Notes: generated from the sequence alone by a model not told the origin. Numbered from the stretch's first letter, positions 1-5,427 are shown. The stretch: 5,618 nt of DNA from Candidatus Parcubacteria bacterium (GCA_019661805.1 JAIFWR010000046.1:1-5618); one strand, 5' to 3'. Numbers and translations are program-made.

Positions 1-927
1 CAAAACACCTTCGCCCAGGAGGGGGAGATGTTCCTCTTCCCCGACGGCGTTTACGCCCTGCCGCTCTCGATTGACCCGCTCGTCCTTTACTACAACCGCG
101 ACATTCTTTCGTCAGCGGGGATCGCGAAGCCGCTCGCATACTGGGACGAGGTCTACGCCCAGGCCGCCAAGCTCACCAAGAAGGATGCGGCCGGGAACAT
201 CATCCAGTCCACGATCGCGCTCGGCGAGACGAGGAACATTCCTGATTTCAAAGAGACTTTTTCCCTCCTCCTTCTCCAAGCGGGGAGCCTCATTACCCAA
301 AATGCCCAAGGTGCCTTGAGGTCGGCCCTCCTCACAAACCCCGGCCTCCCGCTCGCTCCCGCCGAGTCGGCGCTCGACTTTTACACCCAGTTCGTAAACC
401 CGTCGAAGCCCTTCTATAGCTGGAACAGGGTCATGCCGGAGGCCCAGACGTACTTCGCGGCGGGTGACGCGGCCTACTATGTCGGCTTCGCAAGCGAGCT
501 CTCCGCGATACGGAAGAAGTCTCCGACCCTCAACTTCGCCGTCTCGAGCGTGCCGCAGTCGAGGGTGGCGGGCAAGTCGCTCACCTACGGCCGGGTCTAC
601 GGGCTTGCTCTCTCGCGCGGGACGAAGGATGCTCCGGCGGCGCTTGCCGCAGCGACGACCCTCGCTTCACAGGCAAGCGCCGCCGCTCTCTCGCAGGCTC
701 TTGGCCTCCCGCCGGCGCGCCGCGACCTCCTGGCGGCTGCGCCGCCGAGTGCCAGCGAATCGGCATTCTACGTTGCGGCGCTCCAGGCGCGAGGCTGGCT
801 CGACCCGAACCCGGCGGGGAGCAAGACTGCCTTCCAGGAGGCGGTCGAGGCGGTGACGAGCGGCAGGCTCCGCGTCTCGGAAGCGCTCAACGCGCTCAAC
901 GACAGGCTTAACGCACTCGGCAAATAA
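1..927 (+). CDS. Extracellular solute-binding protein, sugar ABC transporter type (5'-truncated)
   Basis: The reading frame is open from the first base and ends in TAA, giving 308 visible residues; the N-terminus with any signal peptide lies outside the window. The family 1 solute-binding signature sits near the visible start: YALPLSIDPLVLYYNRDIL, followed by SSAGI and a W-D-E-V stretch, which is the hinge and lobe region of MalE/UgpB-like proteins. Further on come an F-Y-x-x-F helix (FYTQFVNPS), a G-D-A-A-Y-Y-V-G segment and a YGRVYGLALSRGTKD segment, both typical of the C-terminal lobe. Family members usually have about 400-450 residues, so roughly a quarter to a third is missing. In the family the protein captures a sugar or similar solute outside the membrane and hands it to an ABC permease. 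No permease or ATPase gene follows; a pilin-like gene starts 2 bases after the stop. The substrate cannot be read from the sequence. An adhesive or non-transport role is possible but is inference. Confidence 0.85.
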   Translation, partial: QNTFAQEGEMFLFPDGVYALPLSIDPLVLYYNRDILSSAGIAKPLAYWDEVYAQAAKLTKKDAAGNIIQSTIALGETRNIPDFKETFSLLLLQAGSLITQNAQGALRSALLTNPGLPLAPAESALDFYTQFVNPSKPFYSWNRVMPEAQTYFAAGDAAYYVGFASELSAIRKKSPTLNFAVSSVPQSRVAGKSLTYGRVYGLALSRGTKDAPAALAAATTLASQASAAALSQALGLPPARRDLLAAAPPSASESAFYVAALQARGWLDPNPAGSKTAFQEAVEAVTSGRLRVSEALNALNDRLNALGK

Positions 928-929
928 CC

Positions 930-1298
930 ATGGCACCGATCCCAGGCTGGAAACCGCTGACCAACTTCTGCGACCCTCTCCTTAAAGTCGGGGAGATAAG
1001 CAAGGCTAACCCTCCGCTCCCGCGCTGCGACATTTCCCAAGTCGTCCAGCTCATCAAGTACGGCATCCAGGACCTTGTCATCTTCTCCACCCTCCTCCTC
1101 GTCGCGGCGGCGGTGTACGCGGGCATAAAGCTCGTCACCTCGCAAGGCAACCCGAACGCGCTCAAGGAGGCCGGCACGATGCTGCGGAAGATCGTCTTCG
1201 GCTATGCGGTCATCCTCGTGGCCTGGGTTCTCGTGTACACTATAACGAGTACCCTCCTTAATGCCGATTTCAACTTCCTCCTCAAGGGCTCTTCCTAA
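930..1298 (+). CDS. TrbC/VirB2-like (T4SS-type) small pilin-like membrane protein, first type
   Basis: A 122-residue protein with two predicted membrane helices (about 46-68 and 88-110). They are joined by a short basic loop, KLVTSQGNPNALKEAG, which is the characteristic connection of TrbC/VirB2-like pilins as annotated in many CPR genomes. The helix ends and loop place both termini outside the cytoplasm by the positive-inside rule. There is no classical signal peptide: the first 45 residues are polar and proline-rich with two cysteines (C14, C33) that could form a disulfide. The start is an ATG 2 bases after the upstream stop, with no Shine-Dalgarno, so translation is probably coupled to the solute-binding protein gene. 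The next gene begins 4 bases after this stop. The membrane architecture is clear; the pilin role is inferred from family resemblance, and no assembly ATPase is in view. Confidence 0.78.
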   Translation: MAPIPGWKPLTNFCDPLLKVGEISKANPPLPRCDISQVVQLIKYGIQDLVIFSTLLLVAAAVYAGIKLVTSQGNPNALKEAGTMLRKIVFGYAVILVAWVLVYTITSTLLNADFNFLLKGSS

Positions 1299-1302
1299 TA
1301 AT

Positions 1303-1701
1303 ATGAAAAAGGCCGCCTTAACCCTCTTCATCGCTCCGACCCTCTTCGCTTCTTTTGCCATGCCAGTCCTCGCCCAGACCAATCCAGGCGACGGCGGTAT
1401 AGACAATCCTCCCATCGTGGTGAAGGTCGAGCTCCAGAACCCCTTCAAGGTCGGCGACAACCTCCTCTCCCTCATGAAGTCAATCCTCGAGAACATCGTC
1501 ATGCCGATCGGCGGCATCCTGTGCGTGCTCGGGTTCATCTTCGCCGGCTTCAAGTATGTGACCGCCCAGGGGAACAGCGCCAAGCTCGCCACGGCAAACA
1601 AGGCTCTCCTCTATTCGGCCATCGGCACGGCGGTCCTCCTCGGCGCTCTCCTCATCTCGACCGTCGTCGGCAACACCCTCAATAGCCTCCTTACGCCATG
1701 A
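1303..1701 (+). CDS. TrbC/VirB2-like pilin with cleavable signal peptide, first type
   Basis: A 132-residue protein. I place the start at the ATG at 1303 rather than the in-frame ATG at 1261, because 1303 gives a textbook signal peptide and avoids a long overlap with the gene before. MKKAALTLF, a hydrophobic core and PVLA|QT predict signal peptidase I cleavage after residue 24. The mature part has an acidic, proline-containing stretch (25-60) and two helices at about 65-86 and 101-122. The loop between them, KYVTAQGNSAKLATANK, is the recognisable T4SS pilin signature and matches the loop KLVTSQGNPNALKEAG in the preceding gene. Known VirB2/TrbC proteins are of similar size after processing and polymerise into conjugative or secretion pili. 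The stop overlaps the next start in an ATGA, so the two genes are translationally coupled. This is the best-supported pilin of the set. Confidence 0.85.
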   Translation: MKKAALTLFIAPTLFASFAMPVLAQTNPGDGGIDNPPIVVKVELQNPFKVGDNLLSLMKSILENIVMPIGGILCVLGFIFAGFKYVTAQGNSAKLATANKALLYSAIGTAVLLGALLISTVVGNTLNSLLTP

Positions 1702-1994
1702 TTTACGACTTCAAGAGCCTCGTCACCTTCGCCATGGGCATCATCAACTCCCTCACGGTGCTCGCCGCGGCCGCGGCGCTCTTTGTCTTCTTCAAGGGCC
1801 TCCTTTCCTTCATCAGCAAGGCGGGTGCGGGCGACGCCAAGAGCCACGCCGAGGGCAGGAGCCTCATGATCTGGGGCATCGTCGGGCTCTTCGTCCTCGC
1901 ATCCGTCTTCGGGATCCTGCGCTTCTTCTACTCCGACCTCGGCTTCGGCTCGGTGCGCTCCTTCGGCCTGCCGCTCTTCCAACCGATCACGTGA
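1698..1994 (+). CDS. Small two-helix pilin-like membrane protein, second type (copy 1)
   Basis: A 98-residue protein with helices at about 15-39 and 56-77. It lacks a cleavable signal peptide and has a K/D/H/E/R loop (SKAGAGDAKSHAEGRS) between the helices. It opens the group of four paralogues that share FFxGL near the end of helix 1 and an LMxWGIxxLFVxxSxxGxxRF pattern in helix 2; here the second motif is LMIWGIVGLFVLASVFGILR. A basic residue closes helix 2 (R75). The C-terminal tail of about 20 residues, ending LPLFQPIT, is unlike those of its siblings. The ATG lies inside the ATGA overlap with the preceding stop and has no Shine-Dalgarno. Size, topology and context make it a pilin-like subunit. 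It lacks the T-x-x-G-N loop of the first type, so a VirB2/TrbC name is not certain and a small membrane accessory protein is possible. Confidence 0.75.
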   Translation: MIYDFKSLVTFAMGIINSLTVLAAAAALFVFFKGLLSFISKAGAGDAKSHAEGRSLMIWGIVGLFVLASVFGILRFFYSDLGFGSVRSFGLPLFQPIT

Positions 1995-2007
1995 GGACAC
2001 GCAAGCC

Positions 2008-2265
2008 ATGAACCTCCAGACCCTTATCTCCTCCGCGACCAGGCTCCTCATCGGAGAGCTCCTGCCGATCACCGTCGCGGCGGCGGTACTTGTCTTCTTC
2101 TGGGGACTCTTCCAGTCCATTGCCAAAGGAGGGGATAAGAATGCCGCCGAGTCGGCAAGGAACCTCATGGTCTGGGGCATCCTCGCCCTCTTCGTCATGC
2201 TTTCGGCCTGGGGGCTCGTCAAATTCATCCAGTCGGGGCTCAATTTGAACCTCAACCCCCTTTAA
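2008..2265 (+). CDS. Small two-helix pilin-like membrane protein, second type (copy 2)
   Basis: An 85-residue protein, the shortest of the array. Helix 1 spans about 18-38 (LLPITVAAAVLVFFWGLF) and helix 2 about 53-74 (LMVWGILALFVMLSAWGLVK). They are joined by a short polar loop with KGGDKNAAESAR. The FFWGL and WGI-LFVM-S-WGL motifs match the copies at 1698, 2373 and 2724. It has no signal peptide, and the tail is only a short N/L repeat (NLNLNPL). It starts 13 bases after the previous stop. An AGGA at 1994-1997 lies about 10 bases before the ATG and could be a weak ribosome site. The function is inferred from the array; no catalytic residues are present, in keeping with a structural subunit. 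Confidence 0.75.
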   Translation: MNLQTLISSATRLLIGELLPITVAAAVLVFFWGLFQSIAKGGDKNAAESARNLMVWGILALFVMLSAWGLVKFIQSGLNLNLNPL

Positions 2266-2372
2266 GGGACTAAAGCGCGGCAGTGGATAGCCCGGTTGCG
2301 GTCGGGGGAGGGTAGCGTATCATTATAGGCATACCGTGCAGGTATATTTAGCAAGTAAACATCAAAGACAGA
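2266..2372 (+). promoter_or_regulatory. 107-bp intergenic gap with weak promoter candidate
   Basis: This is the only sizeable gap in the pilin-like array. The first half is G-rich with no convincing terminator hairpin. The second half turns AT-rich and contains TATATT (2343-2348), a possible -10 box that would give a leader of about 20 bases to the ATG at 2373; no good -35 sits 16-18 bases upstream. A short perfect inverted repeat, ATACC-GTGCA-GGTAT (2331-2345), overlaps that box and could be an operator half-site pair or chance. A second pairing, TTGCGG (2296-2301) with TATCAT (2318-2323), is also possible but weak. An internal promoter for the last two array genes is plausible but unproven. 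Confidence 0.3.
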
Positions 2373-2711
2373 ATGAAAAAGTTTATCATCATAGCGCTAG
2401 CCTTCGTCCCCACCGTCGCCCTCGCCCAGGAGCTCGGCAACCTCGAGAGTCTCTTGCGCTCTGTCGGCAGGCTTGTAGACCTCGCCCTCCCGATCGTCGT
2501 CGCCTTGGCACTCCTCGCCTTCTTCTACGGCCTGGTCAAGCTCATCTGGGGCGGTGCTGAAGCGGTCAAGGAAGGCAAGAGCCTCATGCTCTGGGGTATT
2601 GTGGCCCTCTTCGTCATGGTCTCCGTCTGGGGCCTCGTGCGCTTTATTGGCATAGCCTTTGACGTTAGACAAGGTGGTAGTGTCGATGTTCCGACTGTCC
2701 CTCTGAAGTAG
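2373..2711 (+). CDS. Two-helix pilin-like membrane protein with signal peptide, second type (copy 3)
   Basis: A 112-residue protein. It begins with MKKFIIIALAFVPTVALA|QE, a clear signal peptide with cleavage after residue 18. The mature N-terminus (ELGNLESLLRSVGRLVD) is amphipathic. Helix 1 spans about 38-58 with FFYGLVKLIW, and helix 2 about 71-92 with LMLWGIVALFVMVSVWGLVR, the closest match to copy 2. The loop has an EGK as in copies 1 and 4. The C-terminal tail of about 20 residues is polar (QGGSVDVPTVPLK) and probably extracytoplasmic. It is the only second-type member with a cleavable signal peptide, which makes it the best candidate for the major subunit of that type; this is inference. 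The start is fixed by the signal peptide; no strong Shine-Dalgarno precedes it. The next gene lies 12 bases downstream. Confidence 0.8.
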   Translation: MKKFIIIALAFVPTVALAQELGNLESLLRSVGRLVDLALPIVVALALLAFFYGLVKLIWGGAEAVKEGKSLMLWGIVALFVMVSVWGLVRFIGIAFDVRQGGSVDVPTVPLK

Positions 2712-2723
2712 CCTTAAGGCAGA

Positions 2724-2993
2724 ATGACCTTCCCCGGCCTCCTCAACAAGATCTTCGACCTGGTCTTGAATCCCTTGATCTCACTTCTCTTCGGGGTGGC
2801 ACTCCTCGTCTTCTTCTGGGGGATCGTCCAGTTCATCAATTCGGAGACCTCCGACAGCAAGCGCGACGAAGGCAAGAAGAAGATCATCTACGGACTCCTC
2901 GGACTCTTCGTGATGTTCTCGGCCTACGGGATCATCAGGCTCATCCTAAACACCTTCGGCATAGAGCTCCAGACGAACTACCTCGGCTTCTAA
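2724..2993 (+). CDS. Small two-helix pilin-like membrane protein, second type (copy 4, divergent)
   Basis: An 89-residue protein without a signal peptide. Helix 1 spans about 18-38 and ends VALLVFFWGIVQFI; helix 2 spans about 53-75 with GLLGLFVMFSAYGIIRLI. The FFWG and LFVM-S-YG-R motifs place it with the copies at 1698, 2008 and 2373. It is the most diverged: the LMxWGI of the others is IIYGL here, and its loop (SETSDSKRDEGKKK) is much more charged. The tail ends in LQTNYLGF. An AAGG at 2716-2719 is a weak, closely spaced ribosome site. It is the last gene of the operon, and a strong hairpin starts 3 bases after the stop. A structural membrane subunit is the likely role; its partners are inferred from position only. 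Confidence 0.75.
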   Translation: MTFPGLLNKIFDLVLNPLISLLFGVALLVFFWGIVQFINSETSDSKRDEGKKKIIYGLLGLFVMFSAYGIIRLILNTFGIELQTNYLGF

Positions 2994-2995
2994 GA

Positions 2996-3024
2996 AAAGG
3001 CCACCGCTTGAGGCGGTGGCCTTT
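2996..3024. terminator. Strong hairpin between convergent genes, probably bidirectional terminator
   Basis: AAAGGCCACCGC (2996-3007) pairs perfectly with GCGGTGGCCTTT (3013-3024), giving a 12-bp GC-rich stem with a 5-base loop. It lies 3 bases after the last array gene and 17 bases beyond the stop of the minus-strand gene. Its A/T ends supply a short U-tract in both directions, slightly better for the minus strand (TTTTCTT), so it can end both transcripts. Confidence 0.85.
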
Positions 3025-3041
3025 GTGTACATACGAAGTTC

Positions 3042-4073
3042 TCAATCCATCTTGATGACATCGATCTTCACGACCGTGCCAGGCAGGCGGAACGGATCAA
3101 ACGGCTTGAGAGGGAGAGTAGGGACGGGCGGCGGAATTCCCTTGGCAACCGGTGTTTCTTTCTCAGCGTCTGTTTTTTCGCATGGACCACCCTTTTTGTA
3201 CGGTAGGATGCTGACGTCGAAGACAGTTCGCTTGATCTCCGGATCCACGACGCGGATCTGGAAACTCGAGCCCGCCTGCTTGATCGGATTATACCTCTCA
3301 CAAGCATCGCGTTTGTCGGGAACCGGATTTCTCGGGAAGGGGTAGTCCGTAGGTGTTCCCTTGTCCCATACCCGGATCTCGTACGCGACATTGTCGCGCG
3401 AGGCCCAGATTGCCGTCGTACCTAACGGTATCTTGATTGGTGCCGTCCAGGCAGTGCCAATCTCGATACCGGGGTCGGTCCACTTTGGCCACGAACTCCA
3501 GACCCAAACCGCGAGCACGATGAGTGCCACGCCCGCGATGATCTTGCCCCACGGCGCTCTCCGGGCAGTAGCTGTCGCTGGCCGCCAGCCCGACTTGATG
3601 ACCCAGATGGCGAACCAGACGACGAGAGCGATGCTAGCCAGTCCCAGTCCGATCTTCAGCCACCCCGCTTCCACAGGAAGAGGGATGCTGTTCACGGCCT
3701 TGGTGAAGATCCACCAGGTGATTAGGGCGAGAAGGGTGCTCCGTACGATCGTCATTCCCCATTCTCCCTTCCAATTACCAGGGACTTTCGGGGTGGAGGG
3801 CTTTTGCGCTCTCTTTTTCGCACTTCGCTTCCTAAAGAAGAGGCGAATGCGAACGCGGATTCGGCGATACGCGTACGAGCCGGCCTTTCGTGAGGCTCGC
3901 GCGAGGATCTCTCTGACAGTGTTCATCTTTGGCGCCAGGACGAGGTATGCGCCCTTCGCGCGCGCCGAGATGGCAGATGCCCTACGCCAGAGCCCCCAGA
4001 TGAGGAGACCACCGACGAGAGCGATTGCGAGGACGATGAGAACTTTTGCCGCAGCGCTCCACGTGAAAATCAC
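3042..4073 (-). CDS. Four-helix membrane protein of unknown function with extracytoplasmic C-terminal domain
   Basis: I do not recognise a family. I choose the GTG at 4073 as start (343 residues): GGAGG lies 5 bases upstream, and a consensus promoter would start the RNA near 4100. The in-frame TTG at 4091 would add 6 residues with no ribosome site. Helices are predicted at about 7-29, 109-128, 139-159 and 178-195. The 75-residue stretch between helices 1 and 2 is packed with Arg/Lys (YRRIRVRIRLFFRKRSAKKR), so it is cytoplasmic. This gives an N-out topology and leaves residues 196-343 outside. That outer part is rich in alternating hydrophobic residues (EIRVWDKG, FQIRVVD, FDVSILPY), suggesting a beta fold. 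It has two cysteines (in DACERY and GGPCEK) that could pair, and a proline-rich tail (IPPPVPTLPLKPFDPF). It is probably a single-gene unit. The basic loop could bind nucleic acid, phospholipid or an acidic partner; this is inference. Confidence 0.75.
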   Translation of the reverse strand: MIFTWSAAAKVLIVLAIALVGGLLIWGLWRRASAISARAKGAYLVLAPKMNTVREILARASRKAGSYAYRRIRVRIRLFFRKRSAKKRAQKPSTPKVPGNWKGEWGMTIVRSTLLALITWWIFTKAVNSIPLPVEAGWLKIGLGLASIALVVWFAIWVIKSGWRPATATARRAPWGKIIAGVALIVLAVWVWSSWPKWTDPGIEIGTAWTAPIKIPLGTTAIWASRDNVAYEIRVWDKGTPTDYPFPRNPVPDKRDACERYNPIKQAGSSFQIRVVDPEIKRTVFDVSILPYKKGGPCEKTDAEKETPVAKGIPPPVPTLPLKPFDPFRLPGTVVKIDVIKMD

Positions 4074-4078
4074 AGAAA

Positions 4079-4083
4079 CCTCC
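4079..4083 (-). promoter_or_regulatory. Shine-Dalgarno GGAGG that decides the GTG start
   Basis: On the minus strand GGAGG is followed by TTTCT and then GTG. The 5-base spacing favours the GTG at 4073 over the TTG at 4091, which lies upstream of this site. Confidence 0.75.
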
Positions 4084-4106
4084 AGGAACAATGGTTATCT
4101 ATTTAC

Positions 4107-4135
4107 ATTATACACCCATTAATATAAAATGTCAA
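4107..4135 (-). promoter_or_regulatory. Consensus sigma70-type promoter for the four-helix membrane protein gene
   Basis: Read on the minus strand, TTGACA (4130-4135) and TATAAT (4107-4112) are both perfect consensus boxes with the optimal 17-base spacer. Transcription would begin near 4100, giving a leader of about 27 bases that includes the GGAGG. The promoter lies only 5 bases beyond the terminator of the upstream gene, so the gene has independent and probably strong, constitutive expression. No operator-like repeat is visible. Confidence 0.88.
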
Positions 4136-4140
4136 GTATC

Positions 4141-4169
4141 AAAAAGGCCGGGCGCTTGCGCCCGGCCTT
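4141..4169 (-). terminator. Intrinsic terminator of the SPFH gene
   Basis: On the minus strand, AAGGCCGGGCG and its exact complement CGCCCGGCCTT form an 11-bp stem around a 4-base loop, and a T5 run made of the last stem bases and the bases beyond follows. It begins 14 bases after the SPFH stop codon and separates that gene from the promoter of the next one. Confidence 0.9.
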
Positions 4170-4183
4170 CATACTCCTTTCTT

Positions 4184-5326
4184 TTATTCGTCAGTCGTGA
4201 CCGTCGCTACCGGCTGGATGCCGAGAGCCTTGAGGCTGGTGGTCCTCACCGCTTCCGCCATCGAGAGCTGGGCTCCCTGTGGCACGCTCATGCGGGCGGC
4301 GAATTCGGCCGTGATCCCTTCGGCTTCGGCCTTGCGCTCTTCCGCTTTCGCCATGCCGCGCTTCCTCGAGATCTCAACCTGGGTGTTGGCGGTCACCAGG
4401 TCGTTGATGGCGATCTTCTGCCGCTTGAGGGACGCGAGGACCTCGTCGTCGGCCGCACCTTCGGGCTTCACGTCGAAGTCCTCGAGCCGCGGTCCCTGGA
4501 TCATGATCCCGTACGTGTTGACTACGTCGACCGTCCCGCTTTCTTCCGCCTGCGGTTGGTTTGCTCGCAGGATGGTGTCGACGAAATCGGTCGGCGCCGT
4601 GGTATCCCGTTCGGCCTGAATTTCCTGGACGGTCTTGCTTGTGATGTATTCGCGGGCCCGCGAGCGCACTGCGCTTAGAGCCTGCGTCTCCCACTTGCCG
4701 GCCAGGAACTCCGCCTTCTCGGGATTGACGAGGAGGGTGTTGAAGATGACCTTGGCCTGGACCGAACCGAGATCCTTGGTGGGGACCGTTTCGAGGCTGA
4801 TCGCCATCGTAGTGGAGAAGTAGAAGATGTGCTCCTCGTCCTTCTTCGTCTCCTTGGGGACGACGCCGTACTCGGACTTGCCCGTCGCTCCCTTGGAGGG
4901 AATACGGTCCCATGATTCCCACTGGCGCCGGCGCGTGTAGAGCCGGCGGAAGAACCCGACCTTCCCTACGCCGAGGCGCGCCAGCCGGTTTTCCAGCACA
5001 GGCGGCCCGTCAGGGAACTTTTCCACGAAGAGATGGACTTCCTCGGGTTTCGAGGCCGGATCCGGCTCCTTGTAGAATTGCCGGTCGCCCTCGTGGTAGT
5101 GCCATCCGGGGATACGGCCGTAGAGGAGCGTCGCGAAGTCGCCGCCGGGCTTGATGCCCTTGGTGTACATCTCGATGTGTCCGCCAGACGGAAGCATCCG
5201 ATAGGGCGACCACCAGACGTCGCGTTCGGCGAGACGGAGGATCAGCCAGTCCGTGCCCATCCTGTCTAACAGGATGAACAGACCGACGAGAAGCAGAAAC
5301 AATGCCGCCATGACGATTTGGTACAT
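4184..5326 (-). CDS. SPFH/band-7 (stomatin/prohibitin-like) membrane-anchored protein
   Basis: A 380-residue protein. One N-terminal membrane helix (about 4-20, AALFLLLVGLFILL) is followed by a Trp-rich stretch, then KGIKPGGDFATLLYGRIPGWHYHEG (55-80), which resembles the V-x-PG-x-H entry into SPFH domains. The conserved core runs to about residue 286: a FYFSTTMAISLET strand, VIFNTLLVNPEKAE, a helix with SAVRSRAREYI, and the closing YGIMIQGPRLEDFDV that corresponds to the W/Y-G-x-x-x-x-x-x-I-x-D-I end of the domain. Residues 293-345 are charged and Ala/Glu/Lys-rich (RGMAKAEERKAEAEG), the usual SPFH coiled coil. Family members form large ring or cage oligomers that organise membrane microdomains or regulate proteases such as FtsH. 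The length is normal for the family. AGGAGA at 5333-5338 supports the ATG. No NfeD or protease partner is adjacent, so flotillin versus HflK/C-like cannot be decided. Confidence 0.85.
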   Translation of the reverse strand: MYQIVMAALFLLLVGLFILLDRMGTDWLILRLAERDVWWSPYRMLPSGGHIEMYTKGIKPGGDFATLLYGRIPGWHYHEGDRQFYKEPDPASKPEEVHLFVEKFPDGPPVLENRLARLGVGKVGFFRRLYTRRRQWESWDRIPSKGATGKSEYGVVPKETKKDEEHIFYFSTTMAISLETVPTKDLGSVQAKVIFNTLLVNPEKAEFLAGKWETQALSAVRSRAREYITSKTVQEIQAERDTTAPTDFVDTILRANQPQAEESGTVDVVNTYGIMIQGPRLEDFDVKPEGAADDEVLASLKRQKIAINDLVTANTQVEISRKRGMAKAEERKAEAEGITAEFAARMSVPQGAQLSMAEAVRTTSLKALGIQPVATVTTDE

Positions 5327-5332
5327 GTGGAA

Positions 5333-5338
5333 TCTCCT
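5333..5338 (-). promoter_or_regulatory. Shine-Dalgarno of the SPFH gene
   Basis: AGGAGA on the minus strand sits 6 bases before the ATG at 5326. It is a good match and confirms the start directly before the membrane anchor. Confidence 0.75.
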
Positions 5339-5366
5339 GGAAGCGGGTGTACTCGTTCTGTTTTAT

Positions 5367-5395
5367 ATTATATCACACTATAACTATCTTTGCAA
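5367..5395 (-). promoter_or_regulatory. Sigma70-type promoter of the SPFH gene
   Basis: On the minus strand, TTGCAA (5390-5395, 4 of 6 consensus bases) and a perfect TATAAT (5367-5372) are separated by 17 bases. The predicted RNA start near 5360 gives a leader of about 34 bases with the AGGAGA ribosome site. The geometry is the same as that of the promoter at 4107-4135, which strengthens both calls. Confidence 0.75.
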
Positions 5396-5421
5396 GTGCA
5401 GGAATGCGCGGGAAAGGGCGC

Positions 5422-5427
5422 TATACT
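5422..5427 (+). promoter_or_regulatory. Possible -10 box of the DoxX-family gene
   Basis: TATACT lies 25 bases before the ATG at 5453 in the divergent spacer and would give a leader of about 20 bases. No recognisable -35 or extended -10 accompanies it, so the call is weak. Confidence 0.35.

Noticed and set aside
1261..1302. Upstream in-frame ATG as start of the signal-peptide pilin
   Set aside because: It would add 14 Ser/Pro/Arg-containing residues before a perfect signal peptide and overlap the preceding gene by 38 bases; the ATG at 1303 fits better.
768..1601. Long open frame of 277 codons on the minus strand across the end of the binding protein gene and the first two pilin genes
   Set aside because: It runs antisense to three genes with good family or topology evidence, its translation is rich in Arg/Ser/Pro without coherent domains, and GC-rich coding DNA often leaves such frames open.
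1611..2255. Minus-strand open frame of 214 codons opposite the second-type pilin-like genes
   Set aside because: Its translation is an E/D/A/R-rich low-complexity mirror of the Leu/Val codons on the other strand; it has no ribosome site and no domain.
2281..2345. Possible tRNA or small structured RNA in the G-rich gap
   Set aside because: Only short stems of 4-5 bp can be formed; there is no T-loop GTTCGA-like motif, acceptor stem or riboswitch core.
1863..2618. Similar DNA blocks in three genes as a mobile or CRISPR-like repeat
   Set aside because: The blocks are in frame, encode the same helix motif, and differ mainly at third codon positions, so they reflect gene duplication rather than a repeat element.
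3361..4122. Plus-strand open frame of 253 codons opposite the four-helix gene
   Set aside because: The minus-strand frame has a consensus promoter, a Shine-Dalgarno site and consistent membrane topology; this frame has none of these and runs across the minus-strand promoter.
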